A stretch of DNA of 64,000 nt, from contig NZ_WVHL01000005.1 in the NCBI RefSeq assembly GCF_009861525.1, positions 2,356,001 through 2,420,000 of the forward strand, read 5' to 3'. The position numbers were made by a program, and so were the translations under genes. Below, one piece after another: positions 39,702 to 47,289 of this stretch. This stretch comes from Pseudomonas sp. LD120 (GTDB lineage: Bacteria > Pseudomonadota > Gammaproteobacteria > Pseudomonadales > Pseudomonadaceae). Under the pieces are notes generated by a model. The model made no database searches, had not been told where the DNA came from, and saw nothing but the letters and a program-made list of their open reading frames with translations. Numbering within the stretch: the first letter of the stretch is position 1; every line of letters starts with the position of its first letter.

Positions 39702-39745
39702 GGTGTTCTCCGATGTTCCTTGGCTTGGTGTTGTCCGTGTTGGGA

Positions 39746-40606
39746 TCAGCAGTCGGTGACGAGAGCCCCGTCACCACCCGTAGCCGCGGGGCGAGCGGTG
39801 AACTGCGGTAGCTGGCTGGTGCCGGCCGGCGTCTTTTCGAGTTTTTCCACCAGCGCGGAAAAGTCGGCAGCCAGTTTCTCGTGCTTGGCCAGCAGGCTTT
39901 CGCGGGCGGCCTTTTCGGCGGCGAAGGCTTGGCCCTGGCCGGCGACGTGCTCAGCCATGGCCTCGACGGCCTCGCCGAGCTCGGTGAATAGAGCGGCGTC
40001 CTTGCCTTCCTTGTCCTTGCTCTTACCGAGCAGGTCGAGCACGCGGCTGAACAGGCCAGCGACCTTGCCGCTTTCGTCCTCGACTTCCTCGAATTCGAAT
40101 CGTGCCTCGATAGCTTCCGAGAACAGGTTTTCCTTGTCCTGCTTACGTCCTGCGAGGGTGCCGTGTTGTGCGCTGAACTGGAGCGCTTCAGTACCCAGGC
40201 TGGCCGGGCTGTCCGTTACCGCCAGGCCCACCAGGTAGGCTTTGCCGGTGTCAGCAAATTTCGGATTGACCTCGACGGAGGTGTAAATCTTCTGGCCGCG
40301 CTTGTTGAGGTCGATCAGGGTGGCGGTCGGCTCGATCTGGGCGAACAGCGCCAGTTTCTTCTTGCCGTCGATGTCGACCTCTTCAGCCTTGCAGGACAGC
40401 ACATCGCCATAGGCGCCAAAGGTGGAGTCAGGACCCAGGCCGCGGATGTGTTCGCAGTTGATCCGGGCGCCGTAGGTGTTCGGGCTGTACTGGGCGGCCA
40501 TTTCCGTGATCCAGGCGCGCTCGATGTTCCGGCCATCGGTGGTGGCGCCTTCCACGGCGATGCGGAACCACTTGGAGCGGAATTTCTTGGCGGCGGTGGT
40601 GCTCAT
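39746..40606 (-). CDS. Capsid scaffold and protease (gpO)
   Basis: A 286-residue protein matching P2 O (about 284). The N-terminal serine protease domain has KWFRIAVEGATTDGRNIERA, NCEHIRGLGPDSTFGAYGDV (catalytic His region) and AVTDSPASLGTEALQF (nucleophile Ser region). The C-terminal third is a helical scaffold (VEAMAEHVAGQGQAFAAEKA). It guides capsid assembly, cuts N and M, then degrades itself. The start ATG at 40606 gives the family N-terminus MSTTAAKKFRS. It is divergent from P. Confidence 0.92.
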   Translation of the reverse strand: MSTTAAKKFRSKWFRIAVEGATTDGRNIERAWITEMAAQYSPNTYGARINCEHIRGLGPDSTFGAYGDVLSCKAEEVDIDGKKKLALFAQIEPTATLIDLNKRGQKIYTSVEVNPKFADTGKAYLVGLAVTDSPASLGTEALQFSAQHGTLAGRKQDKENLFSEAIEARFEFEEVEDESGKVAGLFSRVLDLLGKSKDKEGKDAALFTELGEAVEAMAEHVAGQGQAFAAEKAARESLLAKHEKLAADFSALVEKLEKTPAGTSQLPQFTARPAATGGDGALVTDC

Positions 40607-40761
40607 GACGGGCTGTCCTCGATGCGGTGGCGATGGTGCTTTGTGCGTTGAGGGCATGTTGTTGAGCGCGGGCGAGACGGGCAACGAGGCGCTGTTGTAG
40701 ATCCGCGGCGTACAAGGGGCGGCGCGGGAAGTGTTCGCGCGCGGGCGGCAGCATCTGCGCC

Positions 40762-42519
40762 ATGAATGCCATCGTCGATTTGCCCACCGATCACCGCCAC
40801 CACGCCAAACACCTGTATTGGCAGGGCTATCGCGTGTGCGAGATCGCCGAGCTGATCGGGGAGAAGGAAAAGACCCTGCACAGCTGGAAGGCCCGGGACG
40901 AATGGGACCGGGCCACGCCGCTGGAGCGCATCGAGGCGGCTACCGAAGCGCGCCTAGTGCAGTTGATCCTCAAGGACCCCAAGTCCGGGGCGGACTACAA
41001 GGAAATCGACCTGCTGCACCGCCAGCTGGAGCGCCAGGCGCGTATCCGGCGTTTCACGGAAGGCGGTACCGAAACCGAGCTCAACCCGAACCTGGCCAAG
41101 CGCAACGAGGGGCCGAAGAAGGCACCGAAGCGCAACGAGTTCGATGAAAAACACATCGAAAAGCTGACCGAGGCGTTCATCGACGGATGCTTCGGCTATC
41201 AGTTGGACTGGTACAAGGCAGGCAACCAGCGTACCCGTGCCATCCTGAAATCCCGGCAGATCGGCGCGACGTTCTACTTCGCCCGGGAGGCGCTGATCGA
41301 TGCGTTGACTACCGGGCGCAATCAGATCTTCCTGTCGGCCTCGAAGAATCAGGCGCACATCTTCAAGGCTTACATCCAGGCCTTCGCCCGTGAGACGGTC
41401 GGTATCGAGCTGACCGGCGATCCGATCATCTTGGGCAACGGCGCCGAGCTGCACTTCCTGGGCACCAACGCCCGGACCGCCTAGGGCTATCACGGCAACT
41501 TCTACTTCGACGAGTTCTTCTGGACCTTCAAGTTCAAGGAGCTCAACAAGGTCGCCAGCGGCATGGCGATGCAGAAGCAGTACCGCCGGACCTACTTCTC
41601 CACCCCGTCGAGCATGGCCCATGAGGCCTACACCTTCTGGACCGGAGAGCGCTTCAACAAGGGCAAGCCGGCGGCGCAGCGGATCAAGCTCGACGTGTCC
41701 CACGACGCCCTGCAGCAGGGGCGGCTCTGCGAGGACCGGATCTGGCGCCAGATCGTCACTATCCTGGACGCGGAAGGGCGGGGCTGTGATCTGTTCGATC
41801 TGGACGAGCTGCGGCTTGAGTACGACGCCGAGGCCTTCCAGAACCTGCTGATGTGCCAGTTCATCGACGACGGGGCCAGCATCTTCCCGCTGGCGATGCT
41901 GCAGCCCTGCATGGTGGACAGTTGGGACCTCTGGGCAGAGGACTACAAGCCCTTCGCCGCGCGGCCGTTCGGCGATCGCCAGGTCTGGGTGGGCTATGAC
42001 CCGGCGGAAAACGGCGACAGCGCGGGCATGGTGGTGATCGCGCCCCCCATGGTGCCCGGCGGCAAGTTCCGAATCCTGGAGCGGCACCAGTTCCGGGGCA
42101 TGGACTTCGCGGCCCAGGCCGAAGCCATTCGACAGGTCACCCAGCGCTACTGGGTGACCTACATCGGGATCGACATCACCGGCATGGGCTCAGGCGTGGC
42201 GCAGTTGGTGAAGTCGTTCTTTCCGAACATCACCACCTTCAGCTACTCGCCCGAAGTCAAAACCCGCCTGGTGCTGAAAGCCTACGACGTGATCAAGAAC
42301 GGCCGGCTGGAGTTCGATGCCGGCTGGACGGATATGGCCCAGTCGCTGATGGCTATCCGAAAGACCGTCACCGCCTCCGGGCGCCAGTTCACCTACACGG
42401 CTGGTCGCACCGACGAAACCGGCCATGCCGACTTGGCGTGGGCGACCTTCCACGCCCTGCACAACGAACCCCTCGAAGGGCAGACCACGGCGAACACCGG
42501 ATTTATGGAGTCCTATTGA
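40762..42519 (+). pseudogene. Terminase large subunit (gpP) with in-frame amber codon
   Basis: The reading frame from ATG 40762 to TGA 42519 encodes a full-length gpP (585 codons; P2 P is about 590), except for a TAG at 41482-41484. Before it are a DNA-binding N-terminus (HYWQGYRVCEIAELIGEKE-like helix-turn-helix) and the ATPase region RAILKSRQIGATFYFAREAL with the Walker A-like SRQIGAT. The TAG falls in LGTNARTA*GYHGNFYFDEFFW, where P2-like phages have Gln (CAG). The Walker B (YFDEFF) and the nuclease domain come after it. If real, the stop would block packaging unless suppressed; a read error is possible. Downstream sequence is intact (MVDSWDLWAEDYKPFA, VGYDPAENGDSAGMV, GIDITGMGSGVAQLV). 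Confidence 0.88.
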
Positions 42520-43568
42520 TGAGCAGACGTAACCGCGGAAAACAGCTGGCAGCCGCCAATGCCCCGAAAGAAGGGGAGCTTCTGCAAGCCGAAGCCGGCC
42601 CGGTGGAGGCCTTCACCTTTGGGGACCCGACGCCGGTGCTGGATGGCCGAGAGATCCTCGACTACCTGCAGTGCTGGCTTAACGGCCGCTGGTACGAAAC
42701 ACCGATGTCCATGGATGGCCTGGCCAAGACCACCCGGGCCAGCGTGTACCTGCAGTCTGGGCTGAACTTTAAGCGCAACATGCTGGCCCGTACCTTCATC
42801 CCCCACAAGCTGCTCAGCCGCCAGGCCTTCGAGCAGTTCGCCCTGGACTGGCTCTGGTGCGGCAACTGCTACCTGGAGAAGCGCAACAACATGCTGCGCA
42901 ACACCCTGGGCCTGGTTCCGCCGCTGGCGAAGTACATGCGCCGCGGAGCCGATCTGGTGACCTATTACCAGGTTCGGGGCTGGAAGGACGAGCACGAGTT
43001 CGCCCCAGGCTCCATCTGCCACCTGCGGGAGGCCGATATTAACCAAGAGATTTACGGCCTGCCGGAGTGGCTGGCGGCGCTGCAAAGCGCGCTGCTGAAC
43101 GAAAGCGCCACCCTGTTTCGTCGCAAGTACTACAACAACGGCAGTCACGCCGGCTTCATCCTCTACATGACCGACGCGGCGCAGAAGGAAGAGGACATCG
43201 ATTCGCTGCGTACCGCACTGAAGAACTCAAAAGGCCCGGGCAACTTCCGCAACCTGTTCGTCTATGCACCCGCCGGGAAGAAGGACGGCATCCAGCTGAT
43301 CCCAGTCAGTGAGGTGGCGGCAAAGGACGAGTTCAGCTCAATCAAGAACATCAGCCGCGACGACCTGCTCGCGGCCTTGCGCATCCCGCCGCAGTTGATG
43401 GGCATCGTGCCGCAGAACGCAGGTGGTTTCGGGTCGTTGCGAGAGGCTGCCCAGGTCTGGACGGAGAACGAGCTGGAGCCGCTGCAGGCGCGGCTGGCCC
43501 AGGTCAACGAGTGGCTGGGCGAAGAGATTATTAAATTCAAATCTTTAGCTGTAGAGAGTCGGGAGTAG
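42519..43568 (+). CDS. Portal protein (gpQ)
   Basis: A 349-residue PBSX/P2-type portal (P2 Q about 344): ILDYLQCWLNGRWYETPMSM, FALDWLWCGNCYLEKRNNML, ICHLREADINQEIYGLPEWL and ISRDDLLAALRIPPQLMGIV. It forms the ring through which DNA enters the head. The ATG at 42519 overlaps the stop of P. The last few residues (FKSLAVESRE) diverge where the AT-rich cargo DNA starts, just 2 bases before the convergent protease-like gene. Confidence 0.94.
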   Translation: MSRRNRGKQLAAANAPKEGELLQAEAGPVEAFTFGDPTPVLDGREILDYLQCWLNGRWYETPMSMDGLAKTTRASVYLQSGLNFKRNMLARTFIPHKLLSRQAFEQFALDWLWCGNCYLEKRNNMLRNTLGLVPPLAKYMRRGADLVTYYQVRGWKDEHEFAPGSICHLREADINQEIYGLPEWLAALQSALLNESATLFRRKYYNNGSHAGFILYMTDAAQKEEDIDSLRTALKNSKGPGNFRNLFVYAPAGKKDGIQLIPVSEVAAKDEFSSIKNISRDDLLAALRIPPQLMGIVPQNAGGFGSLREAAQVWTENELEPLQARLAQVNEWLGEEIIKFKSLAVESRE

Positions 43569-43570
43569 TG

Positions 43571-44305
43571 TCATTGTAATTGCTGAAGCTCAATTTCCTT
43601 AGCGTGTACGGTGTTTAACGCCCTTAATATTGCCTTTGTATCCATGAAATGTATAAGCCTAGACTTTGAAGTGCTTAGCAATACCATCCCCGCAAGTAGA
43701 GGAGTTTCTGAGGAAATTAGCATTACCGGGGAGCCACTTAGGCCATTAGGGTCTTCAATGTGATCATAGTTTACATTTATTGTAGAAACCTCGTTTTGCA
43801 ATGAGGTTTCTACGTGGCTTCCTTCAATAATAGTGATTCTGGCAACTACTTTTTTGTTGTCGTAGTCATATGACCTTCTGCATCCTGGGTATCCACAAAC
43901 CAGGAATAAATGGTCATCAAGGTTTTGGTGGTCGGGCACACTGAACGAGTCTAAGTTCATAAACTGAAGATTTGGAGGAGGGTTTGATTCCAGACGTTGT
44001 GTATCGATTCGAAAAATCAGGATGTCATTGCTCATGTTATCGTCATCAGGGAATGCTGACTCTCTGTCGAATGGAACAGTATGTTCGTAGTTACGTAGCA
44101 AAATTCTAAGATCTGCGCTTGAGTTCCAAGGTTTGTTTATTATGTGTTTGGCAGTAATTGCGTAATAACTTCCTTTGAATTTTACTGTAAATATTGTCCC
44201 GATGCCGTAGTAGCCGAACTCGCTTTCTGGGCTTTCAAATACTGCTGGATGTACGAAACCCTCCAATGCTTTTCGTTGGGTGTCACTAATAATTTGCTCA
44301 CTCAT
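43571..44305 (-). CDS. Trypsin-like serine protease domain protein, cargo gene
   Basis: A 244-residue protein with the three parts of a chymotrypsin-fold catalytic triad: His in YYAITAKHIINKPW near residue 54, Asp in MSNDILIFRID near residue 94, and Ser in GLSGSPVMLISSE near residue 191. TIFTVKFKGSYYAITA and LDDHLFLVCGYPGC are the usual core strands. There is no signal peptide or membrane segment, so it is probably cytoplasmic. The gene is much more AT-rich than the phage genes around it and lies between portal gene Q and cos, a known cargo position in P2-like phages. A role in defence or superinfection control is an inference. Confidence 0.75.
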   Translation of the reverse strand: MSEQIISDTQRKALEGFVHPAVFESPESEFGYYGIGTIFTVKFKGSYYAITAKHIINKPWNSSADLRILLRNYEHTVPFDRESAFPDDDNMSNDILIFRIDTQRLESNPPPNLQFMNLDSFSVPDHQNLDDHLFLVCGYPGCRRSYDYDNKKVVARITIIEGSHVETSLQNEVSTINVNYDHIEDPNGLSGSPVMLISSETPLLAGMVLLSTSKSRLIHFMDTKAILRALNTVHAKEIELQQLQ

Positions 44306-44340
44306 GATATGTCAATTTTTCTGAAGTTTATATTGATGGT

Positions 44341-45021
44341 CTATGCTTTTGTTTTTATTAAATTTGAACTTTGATTTCGTACATTTCCTACAGATACATC
44401 AACTTTAAACCATTCGAAGGGCTCGGCTGGTTCGCCTTGGTGCATAGCAATTAGTTCCGCGCGCTCCTTAGGTGTAGCAGGGTCCAGCCATTCTCTGGCC
44501 AGTTCGGGCGACAAGACAACTGGCCGGCGATCGTGAATATCGACCATCCCCCCTGCACTGTCGGCGGTGATAATCACGAAGCCGTCATGCTCGCCGCGGC
44601 CTATATCCGGATCCGGCAGTTGTCCGATTGAAGCGCAGAGAATCGGCGAGCCATCGCGGTGCTGGATCAAATAGGGTTGCTTCTTCGGGCCGCCTTCGTC
44701 TACCCACTCGAACCAGCTGTCGATTGGGCAGATAGCCCGATGCGGCCAGATCTGTCGAAAGAATGGACTGTGAGCGACTTTCTCGACCCGAGCATTGATC
44801 GGCTCTGCGCGGTCAGTGGCCCAGTGTGGCCGCCAACCCCAGCGCACTGCGTCAGCGTGTAATGTGTCGTCGGCGACGTGGAAGAGGGCGAGCTGCATTG
44901 TCGGCGCGGCGTTGTAGCGCCCCAGGGGCTGATCACCGACGCTATTGATCAGGGCCCCGGGCATGCTCAGGGCTGCGACAAAGTCGTGAATGCCGCGGTA
45001 CTGCGAAAGTCGTCCGCACAT
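44341..45021 (-). CDS. SRAP/HMCES-type abasic-site protein (YedK family)
   Basis: A 226-residue SOS response-associated peptidase-like protein. Cys2 (MCGRLSQY) is the residue that links covalently to abasic sites in single-stranded DNA. Other family motifs are GRYNAAPTMQLA, WGWRPHWATDRAEPINARVE, RAICPIDSWFEWVDEGGPKK and VDIHDRRPVVLS with the conserved His. E. coli YedK shields abasic sites from cutting. It probably belongs to one operon with the gene at 45052-45759, behind a LexA box. Confidence 0.92.
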   Translation of the reverse strand: MCGRLSQYRGIHDFVAALSMPGALINSVGDQPLGRYNAAPTMQLALFHVADDTLHADAVRWGWRPHWATDRAEPINARVEKVAHSPFFRQIWPHRAICPIDSWFEWVDEGGPKKQPYLIQHRDGSPILCASIGQLPDPDIGRGEHDGFVIITADSAGGMVDIHDRRPVVLSPELAREWLDPATPKERAELIAMHQGEPAEPFEWFKVDVSVGNVRNQSSNLIKTKA

Positions 45022-45051
45022 ATGAGCGCCCTGGTGGTAGGCCTGCGATCT

Positions 45052-45759
45052 CTAAACTGTAGACCTGTCCCCATCTCTGGCAATAAACCCGCGCCCATCG
45101 CAGACGGCGCAGTCTTCCCGCATCACGAACCGGTCAAGACAGGCTGAGCACTTCCTGAATGCCGCAGCGAGCAGAAGAGGGCGAGCACGGCGGTAGGTTT
45201 CGAAGTCGTGATTCTCCAGGGCAATCAACGCTTGGTCCGCGAGGGCTCGGTATGCGTCCGGGTCGTCGATGTTTGCGTACTCGTGTCCGTTGATGCGTTG
45301 GCCAGTGATCACCAGGTCATAAAGGTAGCCGTCGCCCGTTGTGATCGTCAGGCCGTCCATTGACCACACATCCGGATTTATTCGGAACACAAGCCGACGA
45401 CTTCCTTTCTCATCGATCACCTGGGCTGCCCAATTCGCCGAGCCTTCCGGGTAATAGATCCTTCCCGAGAGCTTGCCCAGCCGCGGCCCGCCGCCCCGAG
45501 GAACCAGGTCGTAGAAGGCGGACGATATGAATTCAGGCTCGCAATCGATCAGCGTCTCAACGGCATGCCAGTACGCAGCGTTTGCGAGCTCATCCAGATC
45601 GAACTTCTGAGCCTGATCGATGACCTCAGCGTCGACCATGTCTTTGCTGATAGCCAGGCAGCCTTGACGGTATGCCTCGGGGTAACTCATGCGGAGTTCG
45701 TGATCGTCCAGGTGTCGGCGCCAGTGGGCAAGCCACTCAGCTTTAGAGGGGATACTCAT
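45052..45759 (-). CDS. Hypothetical phage protein with C-terminal zinc-finger-like motif
   Basis: A 235-residue protein: SKAEWLAHWRRHLDDHELRM, then YPEAYRQGCLAISKDMVDAE and a C-terminal set CSACLDRFVMREDCAVCDGR that could bind zinc (C-x2-C, C-x2-C). No family was recognised. The start at 45759 is 24 bases downstream of a LexA box, and the SRAP gene follows 30 bases after it, so the two should be induced by DNA damage. Confidence 0.65.
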   Translation of the reverse strand: MSIPSKAEWLAHWRRHLDDHELRMSYPEAYRQGCLAISKDMVDAEVIDQAQKFDLDELANAAYWHAVETLIDCEPEFISSAFYDLVPRGGGPRLGKLSGRIYYPEGSANWAAQVIDEKGSRRLVFRINPDVWSMDGLTITTGDGYLYDLVITGQRINGHEYANIDDPDAYRALADQALIALENHDFETYRRARPLLLAAAFRKCSACLDRFVMREDCAVCDGRGFIARDGDRSTV

Positions 45760-45783
45760 GAGATCAGACTGCTATAACTGATG

Positions 45784-45799
45784 CTGTATGCATATACAG
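45784..45799. promoter_or_regulatory. LexA (SOS) box
   Basis: CTGTATGCATATACAG fits the LexA consensus CTG-N10-CAG and is a near-perfect palindrome. It lies 25 bases upstream of the minus-strand gene that starts at 45759. Confidence 0.85.
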
Positions 45800-45853
45800 T
45801 AATTCAGCGGAGACAAATCGGCGAATCAGGGCGACGAAGTGCTCAGCGCTAGT

Positions 45854-45899
45854 TCGGGGCAATGACGTGCCACAGAATCGGGGCAGTGACGTGCTTCAG
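45854..45899. repeat. Tandem 22-bp repeats beside cos
   Basis: TCGGGGCAATGACGTGCCAC begins the first copy (45854-45875); the second copy (45878-45899) differs at three positions. The copies are 24 bases apart and end 14 bases before the cos-like sequence, as expected for terminase-binding sites. Confidence 0.6.
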
Positions 45900-45913
45900 C
45901 ACCTGGCGCGCGC

Positions 45914-45933
45914 CGTCGTCCCCCCACCTCGCC
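45914..45933. other. Putative cos site
   Basis: The minus strand reads GGCGAGGTGGGGGGACGACG, similar to the P2 cos core (GGCGAGGCGGGGAAAGCAC, from memory). It lies beyond Q, where P2-like phages have cos, and next to tandem repeats. No exact cutting positions are claimed. Confidence 0.65.
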
Positions 45934-46114
45934 TGCGGGCTAAATGGGTCGTTTTTTCTGCGCACCCGCGGACCACTCTCGGCGGCTCAGGCTGGGCGCG
46001 TGCTTGGTGTTGTGGGGAGGTTGAAAATCTGCGGAACCCTGCACTGAGGGGGTATTCCGAGAGAGGGCTGGAGGCTCTGCTGCGGAGCGCGGAAGGGGGG
46101 CATGCGTCAGAAAG

Positions 46115-46388
46115 AGTAATTTCAGTAATCAGGCCCGAAGAATGGGCTGAAGGCCACGTATCTCATGGTGTTTTAGGTTACAAAAAGGAGTAACAGGGAA
46201 GTAATTGAAAAGGTAATTATTTGGCAACCTTTTGTTTTTAAAGGGGTTTTATAAAGGCGGGAATTACATTTATAAAGAGTAATCAGGTTACTTCAATATT
46301 ACTTAAAAATTACCTTTCTGCCGAAATGAAAAATCCTTTAATTTCAATGGATTGATCGTAAAAATCGATTGAGATTACTTATGTTACT
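46115..46388. repeat. Phased GTAAT/ATTAC repeats in AT-rich DNA
   Basis: About 13 copies of RGTAAY or its complement, in groups with 8-16 base spacing: 46115, 46124; 46177, 46189, 46200, 46212; 46263, 46278, 46287, 46298, 46309; 46374, 46383. The region has no gene. It could be an origin, a partition-like site or an array for a regulator. Confidence 0.55.
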
Positions 46389-46556
46389 CTTTTTTTAGGC
46401 CGGAAAATTTCGGGATGTACCGCCGTCTACATGCACGCGCACGTTCGAATGTCAGTTTCCGACCTGGCGACGGGAATCGCTGGGGTGTGTGGAGAAAGCG
46501 TGGGGATTGGAGCGACAGGCATTGGCAACTCGGTAGGGCTGGCTCTCAATGCCAAT

Positions 46557-46594
46557 AAAAAGCCCCCGCACCGAGTTGAGTGCGAGGGCTTTTT
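46557..46594. terminator. Intrinsic terminator
   Basis: A stem of AAAAGCCC/GGGCTTTT type, continued by CGCAC/GTGCG with one bulged C, is flanked by A and T tracts. It lies after the minus-strand gene at 46642-46836 and can act in both directions. Confidence 0.85.
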
Positions 46595-46641
46595 ACATAC
46601 TGGTGCTATTCGTAACGCGGGTACCTAACTTTCGACCTTCC

Positions 46642-46836
46642 CTAGAGCATGTCCTTGTATGGCACGCGCTGTTTGGCCTCGGCCGGCTTCCCCAATATGT
46701 AAAACGTGTGTTGGAATTCGTCCTCCACGCAAGTCCTGGCTATCACGGTCAACAATTGCCACCCCTCCGCCAGCAGCTTGTTGGCTTCTATAAAACCCTT
46801 CACTTCCCTCAATACCGCCGCTTCGCTCATTTCCAT
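46642..46836 (-). CDS. Hypothetical small phage protein
   Basis: A 64-residue protein: EAAVLREVKGFIEANKLLAE, then GWQLLTVIARTCVEDEFQHT and a basic tail. The central hydrophobic part is amphipathic rather than transmembrane. An AAAGGAGAAAG ribosome-binding site precedes the start at 46836, and a terminator follows the stop, so it is a complete single-gene unit next to the right end of the prophage. No family was recognised. Confidence 0.65.
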   Translation of the reverse strand: MEMSEAAVLREVKGFIEANKLLAEGWQLLTVIARTCVEDEFQHTFYILGKPAEAKQRVPYKDML

Positions 46837-47031
46837 CGGTCTTTCTCCTTTTGGTTTTGCTTCATTCTAGGCGCAACCGGCTGCTCTTAGCAGTCAAAGG
46901 CGGCGCGTTGCGAATCCTATTAAGTCATAAAGAAATCAGTAACGTTACCGAACATCGGCGCCGGTGAGTCAGGTCATCTTTATGGAGTTTCAGCCCAGAA
47001 AGGGTGTGGTTCAGTGATGGGAGGAGGAGGT

Positions 47032-47050
47032 GTTGGTACGAATGTGGTAC
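47032..47050. promoter_or_regulatory. Putative integrase arm-type sites near attR
   Basis: GTTGGTAC (47032-47039) and GTGGTAC (47044-47050), with AGTACC at 47074-47079. These half-sites match the palindrome beside integrase 1 (10852-10870) and lie 58-76 bases from the right core copy. Confidence 0.5.
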
Positions 47051-47099
47051 GCGAGATCTATAAGTGCGCTGTAAGTACCGTTTACAGAGGCCTGTAGAA

Positions 47100-47160
47100 T
47101 TAACAGTTCCAATCCATCATCGGCGCCACGGAGAAGCGGCGGGACAGGGAAGGGCGCATG
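47100..47160 (-). pseudogene. dusA 5' fragment of the second element
   Basis: The minus strand encodes MRPSLSRRFSVAPMMDW, the conserved start of DusA, then a few codons and a TAA in element 1 DNA. It is the substitute 5' end carried by the second element, cut off from the rest of dusA by the 36-kb prophage. Confidence 0.85.
47108..47120. repeat. attR core of the prophage / left core of element 2
   Basis: TCCAATCCATCAT, identical to the copy at 10710-10722. It marks the right end of the prophage and the left end of the second dusA element. Confidence 0.85.
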
Positions 47161-47249
47161 GTGGCTGGCTTTGAGGCTGATTTTAGAGGCATTTGTTTAG
47201 GTCGGTTAAAGGCCAAAATGGCTTGTTTTTGCCCGTTTTTGCGCATGTG

Positions 47250-47266
47250 GTGCTAAAATTTAGCAC
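47250..47266. promoter_or_regulatory. Palindrome upstream of integrase 2
   Basis: GTGCTAAAATTTAGCAC is a perfect 8+1+8 palindrome; another half-site, TTTAGCAC, is at 47280-47287, 3 bases before the integrase start. Position and layout match the palindrome before integrase 1, but the sequence is different. Confidence 0.6.
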
Positions 47267-47289
47267 TGGTAAATGCATTTTTAGCACTG

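Noticed and set aside
40607..40761. TTGT...ACAA dyad as an Ogr-type late promoter site before O and P
   Set aside because: The half-site spacing (13) does not match the TGT-N12-ACA spacing I recall for P2, so it was not listed.
40954..42087. 377-codon frame antisense to the terminase gene
   Set aside because: Antisense shadow; the sense frame has clear gpP homology on both sides of the amber codon.
43571..44305. HtrA/DegP-type periplasmic protease
   Set aside because: No signal peptide, membrane anchor or PDZ domain is visible.
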